The notes under the pieces: model-generated
What the model was told of the DNA's origin: nothing
The model's database searches: none
What the model saw: only the letters and a program-made list of their open reading frames with translations
Shown: positions 1 through 8,242 of the stretch, piece after piece
How positions within the stretch are numbered: the first letter of the stretch is position 1
Layout: each line of letters begins with the position of its first letter
Made by a program: the position numbers and the translations under genes
Assembly (NCBI GenBank): GCA_020725985.1
Contig: DYTM01000001.1
Location: 8,940 to 31,280, forward strand
Direction of reading: 5' to 3'
Length of the DNA: 22,341 nt
Origin: Methanomassiliicoccus sp.
GTDB lineage: Archaea > Thermoplasmatota > Thermoplasmata > Methanomassiliicoccales > JACIVX01

Positions 1-54
1 GGTGGAACCATTATCATATCGAATGGCCATCAGGCAAGAACGGAGGCGGACCTC

Positions 55-651
55 GTGGTCAAAGTCGTCGGGCTCATGGGCAGCCCCCGGTCAGGGGGGA
101 ACACCGACATTCTGCTCGATGCCGCACTCGAAGGGGCGAGGGACGCAGGAGGGGAAGTGGAGAAGGTCGTCATCGGTAAGTTGGACCTCAGGGGGTGCAG
201 GGAGTGCGACAGGTGCATGGAGACAGGCAGCTGCGTCGTCTCGGACGGCATGGTCAAGATCTACGATCTCCTGAGAAATCTGGACGTCCTGATCATCGCC
301 TCCCCCGTATTCTTCTCGAGCGTCACCGCGCAGACGAAGATGCTCATCGATCGCTGTCAGTGCATCTGGGCCGGAAAGTACTTGCTCAACGCTCCGATCG
401 GCGGAGGGAGGAGGCGGGTGGGGGCGTTCCTCGCCGTCGGAGGGCGGCAGAAGTCGAGCTTCGAGCATGCGGCCGCGGTCGTGAGGACCTTCTTCGTCTC
501 GGCGAACATCAAGTACGCCGGGGAGCTCACCTTCTCCGGGATCGATGAGAAGGGAGCGATCCTTCGGCATCCGACCGCCCTGAAGGAGGCGAGGGAACTT
601 GGCAGTCGCCTCGTAACAATCCTCAGTGCGGACAGTGGGAATCCATCGTGA
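55..651 (+). CDS. Iron-sulfur flavoprotein (NADPH-dependent FMN reductase family)
   Basis: The 198-residue protein has the flavodoxin-like fold signature of the FMN reductase family: a hydrophobic beta strand followed by the phosphate-binding loop GSPRSGGNTD (residues 9-18) and a later IIASPVFFSS strand-loop. Cysteines 48, 51, 54 and 60 form the compact CxxCxxCxxxxxC motif typical of Isf proteins, which bind one FMN and one 4Fe-4S cluster and pass electrons from ferredoxin in methanogens and other anaerobes. It is presumably a soluble cytoplasmic electron carrier. I chose the GTG at 55 because GGAGG lies about 8 bases upstream and the flavodoxin domain starts at once. The frame is open back to base 1, so an N-terminal extension from outside the window cannot be excluded. 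The substrate or partner is unknown. Confidence 0.85.
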   Translation: MVKVVGLMGSPRSGGNTDILLDAALEGARDAGGEVEKVVIGKLDLRGCRECDRCMETGSCVVSDGMVKIYDLLRNLDVLIIASPVFFSSVTAQTKMLIDRCQCIWAGKYLLNAPIGGGRRRVGAFLAVGGRQKSSFEHAAAVVRTFFVSANIKYAGELTFSGIDEKGAILRHPTALKEARELGSRLVTILSADSGNPS

Positions 652-705
652 GCCTTCCTGAGGCGAAAGATTGCTTATTCCCCAGTTTCATGTAGGTCCG
701 ATCTC

Positions 706-1083
706 ATGGTCGTCATCAGCGTCTCGATATCGGCGAAGGAGCTGAAGGAGTTCGACGATGTCTCCAGGAGCCTCGGGTTCTCGAGCAGGTCCGACGCCGT
801 CAGGTCCGCCCTGCACAAGTTCGTCATGATGAGCAAGCTGGCCGAGACGGCGGAAGGGGAGGGTTTCTACCTCGTTTCGCTTGCGTACGAGGAGAAGAAG
901 AAGCATCAGGTCATGGAGATCCTTCACAACCATTCCGACATGATCAAGAGCTCGCTCCACACTCACTTCGACGACCGTTGCGTCGAGCAGATAGTTGCCG
1001 TCGGGGAGTACGGCAGGCTGCGGGGGTTCGTGGAGCACCTATCGGCCTTGAAGGACATCCGCTACTCCGTGACCATGGTCTGA
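706..1083 (+). CDS. nikR: NikR-like nickel/metal-responsive transcriptional regulator
   Basis: The 125-residue protein has an N-terminal ribbon-helix-helix DNA-binding domain (about residues 2-42, with the GFSSRSDAVRSAL helix-turn-helix segment) and a C-terminal ACT-like metal-binding domain, the NikR architecture. Its candidate metal ligands are His74, His85, His87 and Cys92. The 74-85-87 spacing matches E. coli NikR (His76, His87, His89). The cysteine comes one residue earlier than in the E. coli protein (His87 to Cys92 here, His89 to Cys95 there), so metal preference may differ. NikR proteins are tetrameric repressors of metal-uptake genes. Here the neighbour downstream is a metal-export ATPase preceded by an inverted repeat, so control of that pump is a reasonable inference. 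The ATG at 706 begins exactly at the first beta strand. Confidence 0.82.
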   Translation: MVVISVSISAKELKEFDDVSRSLGFSSRSDAVRSALHKFVMMSKLAETAEGEGFYLVSLAYEEKKKHQVMEILHNHSDMIKSSLHTHFDDRCVEQIVAVGEYGRLRGFVEHLSALKDIRYSVTMV

Positions 1084-1108
1084 GCTCTTCGCCACGGAGT
1101 GCTCGGTG

Positions 1109-1139
1109 TTTACTAACAATCGTCCATTTTGTTAGCAAA
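1109..1139 (+). promoter_or_regulatory. Inverted-repeat operator candidate before the metal ATPase
   Basis: TTTaCTAACAA (1109-1119) and TTGTTAGcAAA (1129-1139) are an inverted repeat with 10 of 11 positions matching and a 9-base spacer. It is the only strongly symmetrical AT-rich element in this GC-rich gap. It lies 52 bases before the ATPase start, where an archaeal TATA box and transcription start would be expected, so a protein bound here would block initiation. The adjacent NikR-like gene is the obvious candidate ligand, although the half-site differs from the GTATGA of E. coli NikR. Binding is inferred only. Confidence 0.5.
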
Positions 1140-1190
1140 AGCGAAAAGGTCTCCCGGACCGTTCTCCCGTCCGTGGAAGAGCCCCATAGG

Positions 1191-3281
1191 ATGGTCTGCC
1201 GGATCGACGGCATGGATTGTATCGACTGCGCGAAGAAGATCGAGAAGGCGGTCAAGGACATCGAGGGGGTCAGGCAGGTGAGGGTCTCCTACACCCTCGG
1301 CAAGATGTCACTCGAGGTGGAGAAGGGCAGAGTGACGGTGGACCAGCTGAAGCGGTCTGTCGGCATCCTCGGGTACAAGCTGGAGAGGGAGGAGGACGCG
1401 AAGTACGAGGAGTTCTTCTCACTCAAGAACAGGAGACTCGTCGCCACGGCGACATCGGGCATACTCTTAGCCGCCGGCATCGCATTCGAGGTGCTCGCCC
1501 ACGACCTCAATCTTCACTACTTCTTCTACACGGGCGCGATACTCGTCGGAGGCTACTACATCGCCAGGCGAGGGGTCGCGGCCGTTGTGGAGAAGTATCT
1601 TGATATCAACATGCTGATGGTGGTGGCGGTCGCGGGGTCGGTGGCGATAGGCGCCTGGACTGAGGGGGCAGCCATCGTGTTCCTCTTCTCGGTGGCGGAG
1701 GTGCTCGAATCCTTCTCGATCGCGAGGACGAGGCGGTCCATATCGGAGCTGATGGACTTCGCCCCTAACCAGGCGCTCGTCAAGAGGAACGGCTCCGAGG
1801 ACTACTACGACGTGAACGATGTGAGCGTCGACGATATCGTCATCGTTCGTCCGGGGGAGAGGATCCCCATGGACGGAGTGGTCACCAAGGGCGAGTCATC
1901 GGTGGACGAGGCCGCCGTCACGGGAGAATCGAGGCCCGCCGGCAAGAAGATCGGGGATCTGGTCTTCGCTGGGACTCTTAACATGGGAGGGTACCTTGAG
2001 CTGAGGGTGACGAAGGTGTTCAAGGACACCGTCATCTCGAAGATCGTCCAGCTGGTGGAGGAGGCCGAGGGGAAGAAGGCGCCGACCGAGAGGCTGGTCG
2101 ACAGATTCGCCCGCTTCTACACGCCGATTGTCGTGAGTGTTGCGGTGCTCATCATGGTCCTCCCTTCTCTCATCTTCCAGACTCCATTCGAGGAGTGGTT
2201 CTACCGGGGCCTCGTCCTCCTCGTCATCTCCTGTCCCTGCGCCCTCGTCATTTCCACCCCGGTCTCGGTCGTCTCGGCCATCACCGGAGCGACGAAACGA
2301 GGCGTCCTTTTCAAGGGAGGGGCCTACCTGGAAAGGATGGGCCAGATATCGGTGGTCGCGTTCGACAAGACCGGGACGATCACGAAGGGAAAGCCGCAGG
2401 TGGAGGAGATCGTCCCCCTGAACGCGTATTCGCCGACCGAGGTCCTCAAGGTGGCCGCCTCTGCCGAGAACCGGTCGGAGCATCATTTGGCGAGGGCTGT
2501 GATGACGAAGGCCGGGGAGCTCCAGATCAAGGCGGAGGAGACCGAGGCGTTCGAGGCTGTATCCGGAAAGGGAGTTTCGGCCGTCGTACTCGGTAAGAGG
2601 GTGTTTGCCGGCAGCCCCCAGTTCTTCCGGGAGAACGGGATTGACCTTTCGAAGCATGCGGATGTCATCGAGGAGAAGAACCGGGAGGGGAAGACAGTCA
2701 TCCTCGTCGGAACGGAGGGGGAGGTGATGGGGATGCTGACGGTCCGTGACACCCCGAGGCCGGAGGCGAAGGAGGTCATAGCCGAGCTGAAGTCCCTCGG
2801 TATCAAGAGGATCGTCATGCTCACCGGGGACGATGAACAGGTCGCGGCGAGCGTCGCGGCTGAACTCGGCATTGATGAGTATCGTGCCCGCCTCCTGCCC
2901 GAAGACAAGGTGAGGGCGATCGAGGAGTATCAGGCTCGGTACGGCCCGCTGATCATGGTGGGGGACGGGGTGAACGATGCTCCAGCTTTGGCAAGGGCCG
3001 AGGTGGGCGTGGCGATGGGGGTCGCCGGGACCGACATCGCCCTTGAGGCAGCGGACGTCGCGCTGATGGGAGACGATCTGAAGGCGCTTGTCTTCGGCGT
3101 GAGGCTGAGCAGGCGGGCGGCGAGGGTCATCAAGCAGAACGTTGCCGCCTCGCTCAGCGTGAAGATGCTCTTCTTTGCCCTTGCCCTTCCCGGTCTCATT
3201 ACTCTGTGGCTGGCGATTCTCATCGGCGACCTCGGCACATCGTTCGGGGTTATATCGAACGCGATGCGGCTGGTGCGCTGA
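1191..3281 (+). CDS. cadA: Zn2+/Cd2+/Pb2+-transporting P1B-type ATPase (ZntA/CadA type)
   Basis: The 696-residue protein has every hallmark of a heavy-metal ATPase. There is one N-terminal heavy-metal-associated domain with GMDCIDC (Cys10, Cys13), then TM helices, a TGES actuator loop, the intramembrane CPC motif (348-350), the phosphorylated Asp392 in DKTGTITKG, the SEHHLARAV (HP-type) nucleotide-binding motif and the GDGVNDAPAL hinge (591-600). Asp680 in the last helix (IGDLGTS) matches the membrane aspartate of ZntA/CadA (P1B-2). Copper pumps have a different NxxMxxS pattern there, so Zn/Cd/Pb export is the best call. The frame is open to 978, inside the regulator gene. I chose ATG 1191 because it begins the metal-binding domain; GTG 1173 is an in-frame alternative. 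An inverted repeat just upstream suggests metal-responsive repression. Confidence 0.93.
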   Translation: MVCRIDGMDCIDCAKKIEKAVKDIEGVRQVRVSYTLGKMSLEVEKGRVTVDQLKRSVGILGYKLEREEDAKYEEFFSLKNRRLVATATSGILLAAGIAFEVLAHDLNLHYFFYTGAILVGGYYIARRGVAAVVEKYLDINMLMVVAVAGSVAIGAWTEGAAIVFLFSVAEVLESFSIARTRRSISELMDFAPNQALVKRNGSEDYYDVNDVSVDDIVIVRPGERIPMDGVVTKGESSVDEAAVTGESRPAGKKIGDLVFAGTLNMGGYLELRVTKVFKDTVISKIVQLVEEAEGKKAPTERLVDRFARFYTPIVVSVAVLIMVLPSLIFQTPFEEWFYRGLVLLVISCPCALVISTPVSVVSAITGATKRGVLFKGGAYLERMGQISVVAFDKTGTITKGKPQVEEIVPLNAYSPTEVLKVAASAENRSEHHLARAVMTKAGELQIKAEETEAFEAVSGKGVSAVVLGKRVFAGSPQFFRENGIDLSKHADVIEEKNREGKTVILVGTEGEVMGMLTVRDTPRPEAKEVIAELKSLGIKRIVMLTGDDEQVAASVAAELGIDEYRARLLPEDKVRAIEEYQARYGPLIMVGDGVNDAPALARAEVGVAMGVAGTDIALEAADVALMGDDLKALVFGVRLSRRAARVIKQNVAASLSVKMLFFALALPGLITLWLAILIGDLGTSFGVISNAMRLVR

Positions 3282-3297
3282 TCTGCTGATCCGCCCG

Positions 3298-3325
3298 GAC
3301 CAGAACCTGGGACTCCACTCTGGTC
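3298..3325 (+). terminator. Possible hairpin after the metal ATPase gene
   Basis: GACCAGA (3298-3304) and TCTGGTC (3319-3325) are perfect 7-base arms around a 14-base loop, starting 17 bases after the ATPase stop codon. No T-run follows, so it is not a bacterial-type intrinsic terminator. It could be an RNA 3' structure or chance. Confidence 0.25.
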
Positions 3326-3423
3326 TCTAGCCCTCTCGTGACTCGACAAAGGGCAGCGGAAAAACCATCAAATACCAATCGCGGCAATTCCAGAGAATCT
3401 CAACGGTTAGGGAGGATGCTGGC

Positions 3424-4029
3424 GTGGGCGGACGCGGAAGTCTGGGATTCGGAAGATCCGCTTCGGCGGTCATGGGCGTGGCAGTCGTTTTTCTCATGGT
3501 CTTCGCTTCCAGCCAGCCCTCTGCCGCCTACAGCGTCAGCATCTCCGGTCTGCCGGACGCTTTCCACCTGGACAGGGAATCCGGCTTCTCGGTCGTCATC
3601 GATCTTGAGGGGTCCGAATCGATCACCTTCGAAAGAATCGTCGTCAGCATCTTCGACATAAGGGGGGACCTGCTCGCTGCCGGCCACTTCGCCCCGGACG
3701 GGAGGGTCGGTAATACTGGCAATTTCATCGTCTCGGTGACGATTACCGAGGGGGCCGCCACAGGCAACCTCGTCACCGGCGGGGAAGAGGGGATCGTCTA
3801 TCAGATCAAGGTACGGTTCTCCTCTGACGACTTCGAGCTTACCCAGGGAAACGAGATGAGGGTCATGCTGATAAGGGAGGGACTCGTGCCCCTTCAGGCA
3901 ACAGTCGCCCCCTTTGACATCGGCATCGAACCCCCATGGGGGATGATATTCGGACTCGTTGTGGCGGTCGATGCTGGCATCCTGGCAGCCATGTACTTCT
4001 ACCTGAAGAGAAGGTTCGGAACGGGGTGA
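3424..4029 (+). CDS. Hypothetical exported protein with C-terminal membrane anchor
   Basis: I do not recognise the family. The 201-residue protein starts with a short positive segment and a hydrophobic stretch (about residues 16-32, ending near SSQPSAAY) that looks like a signal peptide. A beta-rich extracellular-looking region follows (about 35-170, many alternating Ile/Val/Thr residues, no cysteines). Near the C-terminus is one TM helix (about 175-194, MIFGLVVAVDAGILAAMYFY) followed by KRR. This predicts a type I membrane protein with an outside immunoglobulin-like or CARDB-like domain and a very short cytoplasmic tail. I chose GTG 3424 because GGAGG at 3411-3415 lies 8 bases upstream. The ATG at 3416 is out of frame. 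The next gene is convergent, so nothing in the context points to a function. Confidence 0.7.
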   Translation: MGGRGSLGFGRSASAVMGVAVVFLMVFASSQPSAAYSVSISGLPDAFHLDRESGFSVVIDLEGSESITFERIVVSIFDIRGDLLAAGHFAPDGRVGNTGNFIVSVTITEGAATGNLVTGGEEGIVYQIKVRFSSDDFELTQGNEMRVMLIREGLVPLQATVAPFDIGIEPPWGMIFGLVVAVDAGILAAMYFYLKRRFGTG

Positions 4030-4100
4030 TACGGTGGACATCGACCGGCGCGAGGGAAAAGCCCCTCCAGCATGCTCAGGGCCGAGCCGAAGCGATCAGT

Positions 4101-5786
4101 CTATTCGGGGACTTCCCTCATCCTCCTTATGACGATCTCGCAGCGTTCGTCCCTGTTCGCGAGGATCATGGTAAGGTCGACTTTGACACCTCCCAACGCC
4201 CTCTTCGCGAATCTGGAGGATATGCTCTTCGTCAACATGCAGGTGACCGGATTCCTCTTCGTCTCGTTTCCCCAAGGGCACTTGGTCCCGGTGATGACGA
4301 TTTCATCGCCCGAGGCTTTTGCAGTGAAGCTCCCACCCATGTCATTGAACACTCTCGAGATGCTCTCGCCAAGGGTAACATCGTCGACTGCAGTGTCCTT
4401 CCCGAGATAGTCATCGTAGAGCGCTTCTTCGAGCCTGAGTGAGAGGACCGACACGAACTCGTTCCTGTCCTGCTCCGGGATCTTCCTCCTTAGTATGAGA
4501 GGGACGACATCGACGAGCACTTCCCTGATCCTTCCCCTCGCCTCCATCACCTTCGTCCGGATCCTCTCTTCCTCGATCGACCTCTTGAGCGTCAGATCTC
4601 TGGAGATTGACGAAATCCCCACAACAGTCCCGGCGGAATCGGCGATGGGCGAGTAGGTGACTGCGACGTGAACGAGGGAGCCGTCCTTCCTCCGTCTCAC
4701 CGTCGCGAGATCGGCGATCGTTTCACCTCTGCTGACCTTATCGAACAAGGCGAGCGTCTCCTCGCGACGGTCTTCGGGCACCTCAACGAGGACCTCGTCC
4801 AGGGCTTCCTCGGGCCTGAATCCGTACAGCTTCGACGCCGCCTCGTTCCATCTGCGCGCTCTTCCCTGGAGGTCGTAGGTAATGATTGGGTCGGCACTGT
4901 CTCTTATGAGACCTTCCAGATACCTCCGCATCTCCTCAGCGCCGTCGTACAGAAGTGCGTTGTAGATGGCGCCTCCTGCCTGAGATCCCAGTATCGTCAA
5001 CGTCCTCCTTTCCTCCTCCCCCAGTGCCGCCGGACGCTTGCTGACCAAGACCATCACTCCGTAGGTCTCATCCCGGTATAGCAGAGGGACAGAGGCCCAG
5101 GCGTGCCTCGTCTCGGCCTGTCCCTCGTCCCCCACCACCGCGGCCTTGAAGTCCGCCGCCTGCCTGATGATCCCGTGATCATTTCCGAGTTCGGAGTAAT
5201 CATGAACGAATCTCGACGATACCCCCTTGTGTTCCTTCAGCTTCCATTTCTCCCCCTCCCTCACGTAGATCGCGCCCGCCTCCAACGAGAGAAAGGAGAG
5301 AGTTTCGGAGAGGATCGCCTTGAGGATGGAGTCCAGATCGAGCGTGGAGATAAGACCCTCCGCGATCGTGTTGAGGAACTTCAGCTGCCGGAGCATCTTC
5401 CTATTCTCGTCGCTCAACCGCTGATGCTCGAGAGCGCCCTCCACCGACGCGATCAAATCGTCAGTTCTGAACGGCTTCGGCAGGTAGTCGAAGGCCTTCT
5501 TCTTCACCGCCTCGACCGCCGTCTCGACTGAAGCATAGGCGGTCATCAGTATGACTCTGGAGTCGGGGCTGAGGCGTTCGATCTCTTCCAGAACCTCGAT
5601 GCCGGTCATGTCTGGGAGCCTGATGTCGAGGATGACGATGTTGAAGAACCGCTCCTTGATCTGATTGATCCCATCCTTGCCGGTAGGGGCGGACTTGACC
5701 TCGAAGCCCCTCGGTTCGAGGATGTCCTTGAGCGCCTCTCTGACGTCCTCCTGATCATCGATGACGAGCATCCTTGGTCCGGGCAA
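4101..5786 (-). CDS. Response-regulator-type sensor: REC-GAF-PAS with Cys-containing output domain
   Basis: The 561-residue cytoplasmic protein has a receiver domain at residues 5-120 with acidic pocket Asp10/Asp11, phosphoacceptor Asp54 (ILDIRLPD), Thr82 and Lys104. A GAF domain follows at about 130-285, a PAS domain with PAC segment at about 290-405, and a short coiled coil. The C-terminal region (about 430-561) resembles archaeal sensor output domains of the V4R/methanogen-output class. It carries KCPWG (Cys503), a second Cys516 and a third, Cys549, in a DERCEIVI strand, so it may bind a metal, cluster or small ligand. There is no kinase, DNA-binding or cyclase domain, and no partner histidine kinase in the window. 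I chose TTG 5786 because GGGAGG lies 6 bases upstream; ATG 5771 has no such site. The REC, GAF and PAS calls are firm, the output domain tentative. Confidence 0.85.
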   Translation of the reverse strand: MPGPRMLVIDDQEDVREALKDILEPRGFEVKSAPTGKDGINQIKERFFNIVILDIRLPDMTGIEVLEEIERLSPDSRVILMTAYASVETAVEAVKKKAFDYLPKPFRTDDLIASVEGALEHQRLSDENRKMLRQLKFLNTIAEGLISTLDLDSILKAILSETLSFLSLEAGAIYVREGEKWKLKEHKGVSSRFVHDYSELGNDHGIIRQAADFKAAVVGDEGQAETRHAWASVPLLYRDETYGVMVLVSKRPAALGEEERRTLTILGSQAGGAIYNALLYDGAEEMRRYLEGLIRDSADPIITYDLQGRARRWNEAASKLYGFRPEEALDEVLVEVPEDRREETLALFDKVSRGETIADLATVRRRKDGSLVHVAVTYSPIADSAGTVVGISSISRDLTLKRSIEEERIRTKVMEARGRIREVLVDVVPLILRRKIPEQDRNEFVSVLSLRLEEALYDDYLGKDTAVDDVTLGESISRVFNDMGGSFTAKASGDEIVITGTKCPWGNETKRNPVTCMLTKSISSRFAKRALGGVKVDLTMILANRDERCEIVIRRMREVPE

Positions 5787-6074
5787 AGGGAGCCTCCCGA
5801 CTCATTCTGGACTCCCGTGGGTCGGTTCGAAGATCCTGGACTCGCTGGAACCGTCCCTTCCGGCACATCTGGCAGGTGGGAGCCTTCTCCTCCTTTCAGA
5901 CAAAATCCGCTGCCCTGGTCATAAAGGTATGCGAAGTCGGCGGGCAACTCAAGAAGAAAGAAGTGGAAGGAAAGGGGAACGGGCTACCCGCAGTCGTGCT
6001 ATCGGGTCACCCATGCCAAATCCCCGCCCCGAGAAGGCCGGGAAGAAGGCAACCTAGCCAAGGATCTCTGGAGC

Positions 6075-7085
6075 CTATGACCCTTGCGCATAGTGCTGCT
6101 CGTAGTATTTCCTGAACTCCCCCGACTTGATCGGTCTCCACCACTTCTCGTTGTCTCTGTACCACTCGACTGTCTTCCTCATAGCGGAGTCGAAGGAATG
6201 CGCGGCCTTCCAGCCCAGCCTCTCTCTGATCTTCCTCGTATCCACCGCATGCCTCCGAACGTGCCCGGGTCTATCTGGCACGAACTCCACGAGATCATCG
6301 TCCTTGCCAAGAGCGGAGAGGACGAGCGAAGCGATGTCGAGGATGCTTCTCTCCTCCCCCGATCCGATGTTGAAGACCTCTCCCTCCTGACCCTCCGAAT
6401 CGAGGATTGTCTCGATCGCCTGGCAATGGTCCTTGACGAAGATCCAATCCCTCGAGTTCTTTCCGGTCCCGTACACGGGAAGGGGCTTGTCCTCGATGGC
6501 GTTGGTGACGAACAGGGGAATGAGCTTCTCAGGGTACTGGTAAGGGCCGTAGTTGTTGGTGCACCGAGTGATGATGACCGGGAGGTCGTAGGTGCAGTAG
6601 TAGGAGAAAGCCAACCTGTCTGCCCCGGCCTTGCTCGCGGCGTACGGACTTTTGGGCATAAGGGCATCGGTCTCCTTCGATGGCGATCCGACTGCCTCCC
6701 CGTACACCTCGTCGGTCGAGATGTGGACGAATCTCTTCGTCTTGTGCCTCCGCGCCGCCTCAAGGAGGATGAATGTCCCGAACACATCCGTGCTGACAAA
6801 GTCCCCGGCGTACGCTATTGACCTGTCGACGTGGGTCTCCGCCGCGAAGTGCACGACCGCCTCGCAATCCGACACCAGTCGGTCCACGACCTCCCTATCA
6901 CATACCTCGCCCTTGACGAACCTGAGCATCTTGGATTCAACGCCTTCAAGGTTGCCAGGGTTCCCGGCGTAGGTGAGCTTGTCGAGATTCACTATCTCTA
7001 CGTCCCCATGCCTCGACAGAATGTGGCGGATGAAGTTGCTGCCGATGAACCCCATCCCCCCGGTCACGAGCAGTCGCTTGTACAT
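6075..7085 (-). CDS. rfbB: dTDP-glucose 4,6-dehydratase
   Basis: This 336-residue enzyme converts dTDP-D-glucose to dTDP-4-keto-6-deoxy-D-glucose, the second step of dTDP-L-rhamnose synthesis. It is an extended short-chain dehydrogenase with the NAD-binding GGMGFIG (residues 9-15). The catalytic segment STDEVYG (123-129) carries the Thr-Asp-Glu triad of the RmlB family, and Tyr148/Lys152 stand in YAASK. Further RmlB marks are the family's THVDRSI (84-90) and the C-terminal DRPGHVRRHAVD. The length matches the family. The other rhamnose genes rfbC, rfbD and rfbA lie about 5 kb away. A TATA-like TTAAATAT at 7112-7119 sits about 28 bases before the ATG, so the gene probably has its own promoter and an almost leaderless transcript. 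Confidence 0.95.
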   Translation of the reverse strand: MYKRLLVTGGMGFIGSNFIRHILSRHGDVEIVNLDKLTYAGNPGNLEGVESKMLRFVKGEVCDREVVDRLVSDCEAVVHFAAETHVDRSIAYAGDFVSTDVFGTFILLEAARRHKTKRFVHISTDEVYGEAVGSPSKETDALMPKSPYAASKAGADRLAFSYYCTYDLPVIITRCTNNYGPYQYPEKLIPLFVTNAIEDKPLPVYGTGKNSRDWIFVKDHCQAIETILDSEGQEGEVFNIGSGEERSILDIASLVLSALGKDDDLVEFVPDRPGHVRRHAVDTRKIRERLGWKAAHSFDSAMRKTVEWYRDNEKWWRPIKSGEFRKYYEQHYAQGS

Positions 7086-7111
7086 CCGATCGATTCGGAA
7101 GGAGCTTGTCG

Positions 7112-7119
7112 ATATTTAA
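7112..7119 (-). promoter_or_regulatory. TATA-like box of rfbB
   Basis: On the minus strand this reads TTAAATAT inside GTTAAATATC, an isolated AT-rich island centred about 28 bases before the rfbB ATG. This is the expected spacing of an archaeal TATA box for a leaderless or nearly leaderless mRNA. No Shine-Dalgarno sequence is needed if so. The assignment rests on sequence and spacing only. Confidence 0.45.
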
Positions 7120-7161
7120 CTGCTCACTGTCCTCGGCGAAGGCGCAACGAAGGCTGAGGGG

Positions 7162-8145
7162 TCACTTCAGGTCGAGCTTCTCGAGCACCTTCGGGTTGAC
7201 GCAGCTGAGAGGCTTCCTTCCAGTAAGCACCCGGATCACTTCCTCCGAAGCGGAGATCTTGACCTCCCTTACGGACCCTTCGGAGTAGAAGGAGGCGTGC
7301 GGGGTCAGCACGAGGTTCTCTTGTTTGAGGATGGGGTCATCCTGCCCGGGGGGCTCCTCCTCCAGGACGTCGAGGGCGGCGTAGGCGATGAGTCCCTCCT
7401 GAAGCGCCCTTGCGAGGTCGGCGACGTTTATGACCGGACCCCTCGAGGTGTTGACGAGTATCGCGCTCCTCTTCATCTTCCTGAACTGCTCATATCCCAG
7501 CATATGCCTTGTTTCCTTCGTCAGAGGAGTGTGCACGGACACGATGTCCGACTCCTCGAGCAATCTTTCGAGAGATACTGGCTCTGCTCCCATCTCCCTC
7601 ATCTTCTCGTCGGGAACGTAGGGATCGGAGGCGATGATCCTCAGTCCGAGAGGCTTGGCCCTTTCGATCAGGGCCCTTCCGATCTTCCCGACCGCGATCA
7701 GGCCGAGCGTCTGATTTCTGAGACGGTGGATCGGCCTCGCGTCCCGCCAGTCCCAGCTCCCTCGGCGGACGCTCCTATCGTATGCGACGACCTTCCGGGC
7801 GGCGGAGAGGATGAGGGCGAGGGTATGGTCCGCGACCTCGTCGATGCAGTAGGTCGGGACGTTGACGGCGACGATTCCTCTCTCCGTCGCCGCATCAAGG
7901 TCGATCGTGTCGAACCCGATGCCGTACCTGGCGATCACCTTGCATCTCGTGAGCCCCTCGATCACCCTTCGAGAAACGGGAGCGTAGGTGTTCAGGATGC
8001 CATCCGCGTCCCTTGCTGCCTGCAGAACCTCCTCCTCGCTTCTGCACTGATTGAATTCCAGCTCGGCCCCTATTCCCTCGAATATGCGCCGCTCCTCGTC
8101 CGGCTCTCCGTAGATGTAGTCAGTGATGACGATCCTCAGCCTCAT
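7162..8145 (-). CDS. D-isomer-specific 2-hydroxyacid dehydrogenase (C-terminal-binding-protein/SerA-like)
   Basis: This NAD(P)-dependent dehydrogenase of about 327 residues has the split catalytic domain and central Rossmann domain of the D-2-hydroxyacid dehydrogenase family. Visible marks are ARYGIGFDTIDL, the catalytic Arg in NTSRGPVIN, Glu in DVLEEEPP and His in LTPHASFYS. The nucleotide loop is LIAVGKIG, where most relatives have a VGLGRIG-type loop, so the first Gly of GxGxxG is Ala here. The true substrate cannot be read from the sequence; a keto acid/hydroxy acid pair is all that can be said. It lacks the ACT domain of classical SerA. I chose ATG 8145 because GAGGGGGG precedes it directly and it starts the first strand. 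ATG 8175 is an in-frame alternative. It lies between GT2 and rfbB on the same strand. Confidence 0.88.
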   Translation of the reverse strand: MRLRIVITDYIYGEPDEERRIFEGIGAELEFNQCRSEEEVLQAARDADGILNTYAPVSRRVIEGLTRCKVIARYGIGFDTIDLDAATERGIVAVNVPTYCIDEVADHTLALILSAARKVVAYDRSVRRGSWDWRDARPIHRLRNQTLGLIAVGKIGRALIERAKPLGLRIIASDPYVPDEKMREMGAEPVSLERLLEESDIVSVHTPLTKETRHMLGYEQFRKMKRSAILVNTSRGPVINVADLARALQEGLIAYAALDVLEEEPPGQDDPILKQENLVLTPHASFYSEGSVREVKISASEEVIRVLTGRKPLSCVNPKVLEKLDLK

Positions 8146-8242
8146 CCCCCCTCGGTGATGATTGCGCTCCTCCATATATCTTCGTTGCGAACCTATGCTG
8201 ACACAGCCCTACGGCGTGAGGAATCCACCGGATGTCTCAGCC

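Noticed and set aside
2..274. Plus-strand frame at the left edge
   Set aside because: It overlaps the flavoprotein out of frame and is Ser/Arg/Trp-rich without any motif.
1896..2657. 253-codon minus-strand frame inside the metal ATPase
   Set aside because: It lies wholly opposite conserved ATPase motifs and its translation is low-complexity Arg/Leu/Asp-rich sequence.
5826..5845. GGTTCGAAGATCC resembling a tRNA T-arm
   Set aside because: The flanks do not pair as a 5-base stem and no anticodon or acceptor stem is found around it.
5787..6074. Gap of 288 bases between the REC-GAF-PAS gene and rfbB, with weak open frames on both strands
   Set aside because: The frames (for example 5761-6057 plus and the upper part of 5606-5947 minus) have no motif or ribosome site. 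I see only a possible promoter for the sensor gene (CTTTATG on the minus strand near 5924).
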